Source: JBMYRH01 sp049602155
Lineage (GTDB): Bacteria; Myxococcota_A; UBA9042; PHBI01; JBMYRH01
DNA: 64,000 nucleotides
Direction of reading: 5' to 3'
Assembly (NCBI GenBank): GCA_049602155.1
Contig: JBMYRH010000005.1
Location: 256,522 to 320,521, forward strand
Position numbers and translations under genes: made by a program. The notes beneath the pieces were generated by a model, which was not told where the DNA came from, did no database searches, and saw nothing but the letters and a program-made list of their open reading frames with translations. This document shows positions 58,427 to 64,000 of the stretch, one piece after another (position 1 is the stretch's first letter; each line of letters opens with the position of its first letter).

Positions 58427-60016
58427 GTGAACACCAGACTACCGCGCAGCGTCTCGATCCTCTTGGCGGCCTTCGCCGTCGCAGTTACCGGGTGTGGTGC
58501 AACTTCTGCGAGCGTGACCACGCCCTCCAATGACGTGTCGGCCACCACCCAGCGGTGCAGCGTCACCATCCATGGTCCCGGCAACTTCTCTGCGGCGGTG
58601 CCTGGGTGGGGAGCCACCGCTGGTGACGCGACGCACGCCGCCCACGAGACCGCCCGCTACCTCGCAGAGGCGCACCACATGGCCACCGGCTGGATAGCCC
58701 TCTTCAGTGACGGCGGCGCCCTCCCAGCAGCGGACGCAGGGCAGGTCCCGAGCGCGTGGCCGAGTTGGCTAGAGGCCAAGCCCGGTGATCCGATACGTCT
58801 GCCAGGGTACCGGTCGTCTGCGGTCACCTGTGAACCCATGGATGCCCCCCCTGCCGAGGGCAAGCGCTGGTTGGTGACCTGGGCGGGGCTCGAGGCACAC
58901 GGCGCCGAGCTGGGCGCGACCATGGAGCGCGCGCGCCGTCATGCTTGTGGGCGACCCTTTGGAGACAGCCGGCGGGCTGCGCTCGAAGCGCTGGGCGAGG
59001 CCGGGCGCGCTGAAGGGCTAGATGCCTTCCGAGGCGCACTCAGCAAGGCGACAGGCGCGCTCCAGGTCTGCCTCACGACGGAGGCTACGGTAGCCTTCAG
59101 TCTGAGCCCGAAGGCAGCGGCTGTCTCGCTGTCCCCAGCGGGCCCCATCGTGTGCGTGGGGGCGTTGCCGGACCCCAGCCCCACAAAGCAAGTACGGTCG
59201 AGGCGTGACATGCGCAGTTATCATACCCCCACGGGCGTTGCGTCGTCTCGCGAGGGGGCACGCGAGGCCGCGTGGCGAGCTCTGCGGACCGTGCGACATC
59301 GCGAAGGAGTCGCAGAGGCGCTCTCAGCGCTCGCGACGGCCTCGCCCACCACCGTGAGTATGCATTTGGCGCGCGCCTTTGAGCTCGCCACCGAAGATGT
59401 GCTCCCCTCGATGCGAATGGAGAAGGCGCTGACCCCTTGTGGCCCTCTGCCGCCGGCGCCCGCGACCCTCGCTTGGTCGTGGACGTCCAGCCGCCCGGAC
59501 CGCTGTCCACGGAGTGCCTCCGGAGCGGCGGTGGAGGCAACGAGCGCGGGGGAGCGAGGCGAGGACGCCATCCGCTCCCGTGAGGCGATCTGCTCGGCTC
59601 AGAGCTGGAACCAGGTGACGATGATCTCCGCCGCGGTCGCCGCGGCCGACCCGGCCAGCCGTGCGCGGCTCTTCCACGCGGGCTGGGGCGATGTCCTCGG
59701 CTGCGAGAGTCGGTGCGTGCTCGACGTCTCCCTCGACGTCGCCCTGCCGCTCCCAGCGGACGGCTTCGAGGATGAGGCCTCGCTCTGGGCGGCGCTCGAC
59801 AAAGCCATCGCCACCAAGGACATAGACGGCTTGTTGGCCGCGATACCGCTCTTCAGTCTGCCAAAGCTGATGGTAGGGCTGCGTCGCGACCGCGCCCGGG
59901 CCTTTGAGGGCCTCGCGAAGGCCTTGTCGGACGGCTCGCTGCGCGAACGCATGGGGGCTACGCGCTTGCACGGTCGCTACGTCGCGCTCCCGCGCACGAC
60001 GCCGCCCTCGAAGTAG
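58427..60016 (+). CDS. Lipoprotein of unknown function, 529 aa
   Basis: A GTG start at 58427 with GGAGAGGG 5 bases upstream gives an ideal lipoprotein signal (RSVSILLAAFAVAVTGC). ATG codons further upstream would put the hydrophobic segment too deep. The mature protein is Ala-rich, with paired segments that look like an internal duplication (THAAHETARYLAEAHHMATG; ARRHACGRPFGDSRRAALEAL; SREGAREAAWRALRT) and scattered Cys. No recognised family. It is divergent from the LVIVD lipoprotein gene, sharing a 299-base upstream region in which I see no clear promoter. Confidence 0.68.
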   Translation: MNTRLPRSVSILLAAFAVAVTGCGATSASVTTPSNDVSATTQRCSVTIHGPGNFSAAVPGWGATAGDATHAAHETARYLAEAHHMATGWIALFSDGGALPAADAGQVPSAWPSWLEAKPGDPIRLPGYRSSAVTCEPMDAPPAEGKRWLVTWAGLEAHGAELGATMERARRHACGRPFGDSRRAALEALGEAGRAEGLDAFRGALSKATGALQVCLTTEATVAFSLSPKAAAVSLSPAGPIVCVGALPDPSPTKQVRSRRDMRSYHTPTGVASSREGAREAAWRALRTVRHREGVAEALSALATASPTTVSMHLARAFELATEDVLPSMRMEKALTPCGPLPPAPATLAWSWTSSRPDRCPRSASGAAVEATSAGERGEDAIRSREAICSAQSWNQVTMISAAVAAADPASRARLFHAGWGDVLGCESRCVLDVSLDVALPLPADGFEDEASLWAALDKAIATKDIDGLLAAIPLFSLPKLMVGLRRDRARAFEGLAKALSDGSLRERMGATRLHGRYVALPRTTPPSK

Positions 60017-60097
60017 CTCGCTCGGCAGCGGACGAGGCGTGTCTACGCTGCTTTCGAACGCCAGCGGCCCAGGGGCGCCTCCTGAGCCTCGACGGCC

Positions 60098-61267
60098 CTA
60101 ACGCTCTGGAGGTGGTCCACTGCCCTCGGGAGGACCACCACCGCTAGGGGGGCCGCTGCCGCCCTCTGCACTGACGGTGTCTCCCTGATAACAAAAGGGC
60201 AGGTATGGGAACGCGGGTGCGCCATCGGCGTCCAGGGTCATGGCGTAGACATACATTCGGTCGCCGAGGGCTGACGTTAAGGTGGGGGGCACAGCTGTCT
60301 CCCGGCCATTGCATCGGTCGAGATGGCAGCTGCCGTTGTCGTGAGCGGCTTGGTCGAACGCGTAGCACGCGACAGAGGTCGGGTCGTCACAGGCGCTCAG
60401 GGAGTAGCAACTCTCTAAGCGCACCACATCGCTGTCTGCATCATCAGGGTCGGAGAATCCATAGGGGCCCAGCACTGGGAAGCCATCTAGCCACAGCCCC
60501 AAGAGGCCTGAGTGCGCTCCAGTGCTCCCCAGGCGCGCGTCCTCGGTCAGCCAGCCACAGCTCGGGAAGGCGTGGTAGTGATAGGTGTCATTGGCCGGGT
60601 GTCCACCGCAGTCATCCACAATCTCGTCGGTCACCGCGACGCTGCCGAGCCCCGTAAACTGATTAAAGATACTCACGCCATTGGTCGCGATGCCGTAGAC
60701 GCCGCCTGCGGTCTCAAAGATAGTCGGCTCTTCACCTGCTGCGGAAAACGCCGGGGTGTCGGAGAAGGTGTAGCTCTTGTTGGTGGCCCCTGAGCCCAAG
60801 AGCGGAGGGATGGAGCCCGCGGAGGCGTAGTTCTCGATGGCGTGGTCGGGCAAGCCATTGACGGTGATGGTGATCGACCCGTCAGCCTCACAGTCGATGG
60901 TTGAATAGCCTGTCTCTGAGACCTCGACACACTCCTCGACGGTGGCGCCATCGATCGTGCAGGACCCGGCGGATGCGCAATCACCGGAGAGCACGTATTC
61001 GGGCAAGCTGGCTGGCTCAAAGGTGCACGACTCACCCGAACACCCGCTGTTCTCTTGATAGCAGAGCCAAAAGCCAGTCCAGTCGGACACGGTCTCGGTG
61101 GGCACGCTCTTGAATAAGGACGCCAGCGCCTCACAGTTCAGCTCGTAGCTCTCCTCGGTGTCGTTCGGAGCCCCGTCGGTTACAGCATCACTATCGCCGC
61201 AGGCGACTAGGGCGAAGAGCGACAGCAGGACCGTCAAGGTGTGAAAGAGCGAGGGATAGGTGCGCAT
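60098..61267 (-). CDS. YHYH-domain lipoprotein, 389 aa
   Basis: Lipobox LFALVAC (Cys23). After a Cys-containing N-terminal region, residues ~130-350 contain the YHYH-type domain: ITVNGLPDHAIENY, CGGHPANDTYHYHAFPSCG with the name-giving motif, LGLWLDGFPVLGPYGF, and AYAMTLDADGAPAFPYLPFCYQG. The C-terminus is a Gly/Pro-rich tail (GSGPPSGGGPPEGSG). YHYH proteins are secreted and of unknown function; the clustered His suggests metal binding. It is convergent with the preceding lipoprotein gene, 81 bases apart. Confidence 0.88.
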   Translation of the reverse strand: MRTYPSLFHTLTVLLSLFALVACGDSDAVTDGAPNDTEESYELNCEALASLFKSVPTETVSDWTGFWLCYQENSGCSGESCTFEPASLPEYVLSGDCASAGSCTIDGATVEECVEVSETGYSTIDCEADGSITITVNGLPDHAIENYASAGSIPPLLGSGATNKSYTFSDTPAFSAAGEEPTIFETAGGVYGIATNGVSIFNQFTGLGSVAVTDEIVDDCGGHPANDTYHYHAFPSCGWLTEDARLGSTGAHSGLLGLWLDGFPVLGPYGFSDPDDADSDVVRLESCYSLSACDDPTSVACYAFDQAAHDNGSCHLDRCNGRETAVPPTLTSALGDRMYVYAMTLDADGAPAFPYLPFCYQGDTVSAEGGSGPPSGGGPPEGSGPPPER

Positions 61268-61397
61268 ACGACAACCCTGTCGGTGAGGTGACGTCCGCTG
61301 CTCATCGCAGCGGCACGGGGGGAGACTAAAGGGGGCTCACGACCCAGGGGCGTTACAAATCGTTGAGGGCACGAAGCGCGTCTCAATGCTCTCAGGT

Positions 61398-63743
61398 TTA
61401 TTCATGACCCTGGACCGGCAGTTCTTCGCCCGGCTCTCGGACCCACCAGCGGTCAAAGAGTGGGCTCGGGTATCGAATCAGCATGTGGGTCACCTCGTCG
61501 AACGCGCCTTGAAGCCGGCCGGTGTATAGCAGACGGTAGTCCACATCCTTTGGCGCCGGGCCAGCGAGCGGGATGAAGTAGCCCTCATCGACGAGGGTCC
61601 GCTCCAGCCGTGTGAACAGTCGACCTCGCTCCTCTCGTTTCCCACTGGAGAGGAGCTGTGTAGCGCTGGTCTCCAACGCCCCTCCAGCGGGCCATCCATG
61701 TTCGGCCCGCTCGTCGATCACCCCGAGGGCGATCCCGAAGAGCTCTGCGCCATGCCGGCTGAACCATCGGTGACGCAGGACCACATCGATGGAGCCCTTA
61801 AGCTCTTCACCTTTGGCCCCTGACCACCCATCCCAGGGCACAACCCGCACGGGTAACCCAATGACTCCGGCCTGTGTGGCGACGGCCTCGGCGACAGCGC
61901 GGAGAGCGTCAGGGGCGCCCATGACGATCTCCGGAACCTCGCCGTGAAAGGTCGGTAGCAGTCTCTTCAGGTTGGCCGTCGCGGCCTTGGGGTCCTCTTT
62001 GAGCCCCTCGTACTGTGAGTCCGAGCCCAGGGTGTACTTGTCCAGCAGAGCCGTCCGAGGCGTACAGTCCAGGTCACCAAGGGGAAGCTCTGAGCGTCGA
62101 ATCGCCTGAGCCAACGCCACGCGCAGCTCTCGCGACCTGAGAGGTCCGCCGTCGCGCAGGATGGGCTCCAAGGTGATGACATCGTTCTCGTGCTCGAGCT
62201 TCGGTGAATAACCCACTTGAATCTTCAGGTCCGCATACCCCTCTTTCAGGCGTGGGCGGAGACTGAAGGGCTCGTCCCAGTGCATCTCCAGCGCATCTCG
62301 AGGGGCGAGGGAGAGGTCCAGGCGACCTCCATGAAGCTCGTGGATGAGGCCGCTGACGTTCGTGATAGGCGCCCACTCCACCCCGTCGAGGTAGGGCAGA
62401 GCGCGCCCTTGCGTATCGCGCGCCCAATACTGAGTGTGTCGCTTGAGGATAATGCCGCCGGTCGGCGTCACGCGGTCCAAGTAAAATGGGCCTGTCCCCA
62501 CGAGGTGTTTCATGCTCGATGGGCTTTGACATCCCTCAAGGTCGCCCGGCAGAAGACGTGTCTCGGCCAGCTCACGCTCCATGAAAGGCCAGGCCCGCTC
62601 AAGGGTGATACGCAGGGCCCGTGGGTCCCGTGAGTCAAGCCCTCCGTCTGATGCCTCTCCGTCCAATAGGAACGACGTGTAGCCTGCTTTCTTCGAGGCG
62701 AGAAGGCTCCAGGCGAGGTCTTTAGACGTGGCTGGCCGACCTCGACCACCGACGAAGCAGGGGTGATCGTGAAAGTGAGCTCCCTCACGGAGGGTCATCG
62801 TCACCGCCAGACCGTCTGGGCTGACCTCCCAGCTCTCGAGCGGACCGGGATGAAGCGCGCCAGCGACTCCCCAGAAGACGAGGTTCTCGGCCACTGCGTC
62901 TACGAGGTTGTGGTGGGGGAGGTACTGCTGGGGGTAGAGGTCCCAGTCACCGGCAAACGGATAGAGCCCGGCGAGCCGCAAGACCCCGCCTCGTTGGGGC
63001 CCTCTTGCCACGACCTTTGCGGGCACGTCAGCGACAGGGGGCTCTGCGGTGACTTCACCCTGTGGTGACACCGAGCCGTCATCTACGGTACCGAGTTGCC
63101 ACACTGCGACGGCTGCGCAAGTGAGCCCGGCGAGGACGGCCAAAGGTACCCACCGTGACCTGGTGGTCGAGCCGCCAGTGGTGACTACGCGGGTTTGAGG
63201 CGTACCGGAGATCTGGAGGTGCTCCGACCCGGGCATGATCGCGTAGAGCTGCATCGGCGCAGAGATGTTCTTCAGGGCGACCTTGCCCATGTCCACCCCT
63301 GTCGCGTGCACGCGCTTTCTGACCTGGGTGTAGACGACCTCGCTGATGCAGACGCCGCCGACGGGCGCCTGAGGCTCCAGCCGCGCGGCGATGTTCACGG
63401 CCTCGCCAAAGACGTCGTCACCTTCGACCACCACGTCACCCGAGTGCACCCCGATGCGGACCCCGATGAGCTGGTCATTGCCGTCGTTGTGTCGCTCGAT
63501 GGCTCGCTGACAATCCAGCGCACAGGCGACCGCGTCCACCGAGCTCTCGAACTCCACCATGTAGGCGTCGCCGACGGTCTTCACCACCCGACCGTTATGG
63601 GCGGCGACCTGTTGGTCCATGATCCGGTTGTGTTCCCGGAGCAGGTCGAGGGTGGCGTCTTCGTCCTCGTCCATCGCCCGAGAGAACCCCTTCATGTCGG
63701 AGAAGAAGATCGCGGAGAGCCTGCGGCGGTTGGTGGTAGCCAT
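61398..63743 (-). CDS. Class III cyclase fused through one membrane helix to a periplasmic family 5 solute-binding domain
   Basis: A 781-residue fusion. Residues 1-175 are a class III nucleotidyl cyclase domain: AIFFSDMKGFSRAMDEDED (first metal Asp), GRVVKTVGDAYMVEFESS (second metal Asp), VRIGVHSGDVVVEGDDVFG and AVNIAARLEPQAP. One membrane helix follows at ~199-220 (VPLAVLAGLTCAAVAVWQLG). Residues ~250-781 form a SBP_bac_5 (oligopeptide/nickel) binding domain: GVLRLAGLYPFAGDWDL, FWGVAGALHPGPLESWEVS, VTMTLREGAHFHDH, HLVGTGPFYLDRV and PLRSRELRVALAQAIRR. Ligand binding outside would thus act directly on cyclic nucleotide synthesis inside. The ATG at 63743 is preferred over the GTG one codon upstream. 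Confidence 0.9.
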   Translation of the reverse strand: MATTNRRRLSAIFFSDMKGFSRAMDEDEDATLDLLREHNRIMDQQVAAHNGRVVKTVGDAYMVEFESSVDAVACALDCQRAIERHNDGNDQLIGVRIGVHSGDVVVEGDDVFGEAVNIAARLEPQAPVGGVCISEVVYTQVRKRVHATGVDMGKVALKNISAPMQLYAIMPGSEHLQISGTPQTRVVTTGGSTTRSRWVPLAVLAGLTCAAVAVWQLGTVDDGSVSPQGEVTAEPPVADVPAKVVARGPQRGGVLRLAGLYPFAGDWDLYPQQYLPHHNLVDAVAENLVFWGVAGALHPGPLESWEVSPDGLAVTMTLREGAHFHDHPCFVGGRGRPATSKDLAWSLLASKKAGYTSFLLDGEASDGGLDSRDPRALRITLERAWPFMERELAETRLLPGDLEGCQSPSSMKHLVGTGPFYLDRVTPTGGIILKRHTQYWARDTQGRALPYLDGVEWAPITNVSGLIHELHGGRLDLSLAPRDALEMHWDEPFSLRPRLKEGYADLKIQVGYSPKLEHENDVITLEPILRDGGPLRSRELRVALAQAIRRSELPLGDLDCTPRTALLDKYTLGSDSQYEGLKEDPKAATANLKRLLPTFHGEVPEIVMGAPDALRAVAEAVATQAGVIGLPVRVVPWDGWSGAKGEELKGSIDVVLRHRWFSRHGAELFGIALGVIDERAEHGWPAGGALETSATQLLSSGKREERGRLFTRLERTLVDEGYFIPLAGPAPKDVDYRLLYTGRLQGAFDEVTHMLIRYPSPLFDRWWVREPGEELPVQGHE

Positions 63744-64000
63744 CACCGAGATCTAGCCCGGCCTCGTCAGGCGGGCAAGGCTGGCCCCGACGAAAGACAG
63801 GCACTCCACCCCTGGCGCCCCTCCCCGAGACCTCTTTGTCGGCCACAGCTCGACTTTGGGGGCATGGCGCGGGTGGTGCGCTTCGATCGGGGCAGGACCT
63901 CTTCGGATGTCGTGTCTCTCAACGATCAGTGCGACAGGTCCCGCCCGTGCACGCGTGTCGTGACGCAGGCCACATACGCAACGCGTGCGCACGGTTCAGA
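63744..64000. other. Non-annotated right edge
   Basis: The 257 bases upstream of the cyclase fusion gene. A plus-strand frame opens at ATG 63864 and runs to the window edge, but its product (MARVVRFDRGRTSSDVV...) matches nothing I recognise. I see no clear promoter. Confidence 0.4.

Noticed and set aside
63864..64000. Plus-strand ORF open to the right edge
   Set aside because: Too short, with no recognised sequence and no clear ribosome-binding site; the frame may be open by chance.

Overview
The window is GC-rich, almost fully coding DNA from a Gram-negative bacterium, most likely a Myxococcota or related former-deltaproteobacterial lineage (possibly Bradymonadia or Polyangia; this is inference). 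The grounds are many large Cys-rich lipoproteins with myxobacterial-type repeats (MopE-like, thrombospondin type 3, 'CDDGNxCTxDxCD' repeats), a DUF1592-type/DUF1552 gene pair, a leucine-catabolism (liu) operon, hybrid histidine kinases and class III cyclases. I see no insertion sequence, prophage or CRISPR array.

Layout: 1-467 is the N-terminal part of enolase-phosphatase MtnC (minus strand, cut by the window edge). 517-2606 holds two hypothetical genes and a membrane-anchored pseudokinase. 2617-3960 is Xaa-Pro aminopeptidase. 4129-9961 is a tightly coupled leucine/isovalerate operon: carboxyltransferase, methylglutaconyl-CoA hydratase, biotin carboxylase, a separate biotin carrier protein, HMG-CoA lyase and a small hypothetical gene. 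10003-10354 (minus) carries a 6S RNA and tRNA-Leu(CAG) with its terminator. 10475-16549 is a 2024-residue Cys-rich lipoprotein. 16758-18601 has two glycosyltransferases; 18598-20971 (minus) has a 37-residue basic protein, a lipoprotein and a PP2C phosphatase fused to a cyclic-nucleotide-binding domain. 21285-25482 is the DUF1592/DUF1552/lipoprotein operon.

25509-26984 (minus) is the most interesting locus. It is a thioredoxin-fold lipoprotein whose redox motif reads UGA-Ser-Ala-Cys, with a hairpin matching the bacterial SECIS consensus just after the UGA, so I read it as a selenoprotein rather than two broken ORFs. Divergent from it are a pentaheme-type cytochrome lipoprotein and, further on, two convergent radical SAM genes.

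31734-39806 has an adenylate cyclase, an AttH-like protein coupled to a rifampicin-phosphotransferase-like PEP enzyme, a hybrid histidine kinase with a STAS-like partner, and a nitroreductase. 39838-49141 (minus) is a five-gene operon for an NHLP-type peptide exporter (TolC, HlyD, C39-peptidase ABC, second ABC, SAM methyltransferase) with no visible precursor peptide. 49406-61267 is dominated by secreted lipoproteins of unknown function, several Cys-rich. 61398-63743 (minus) is an unusual fusion of a cytoplasmic class III cyclase, one membrane helix and a periplasmic family 5 solute-binding domain.
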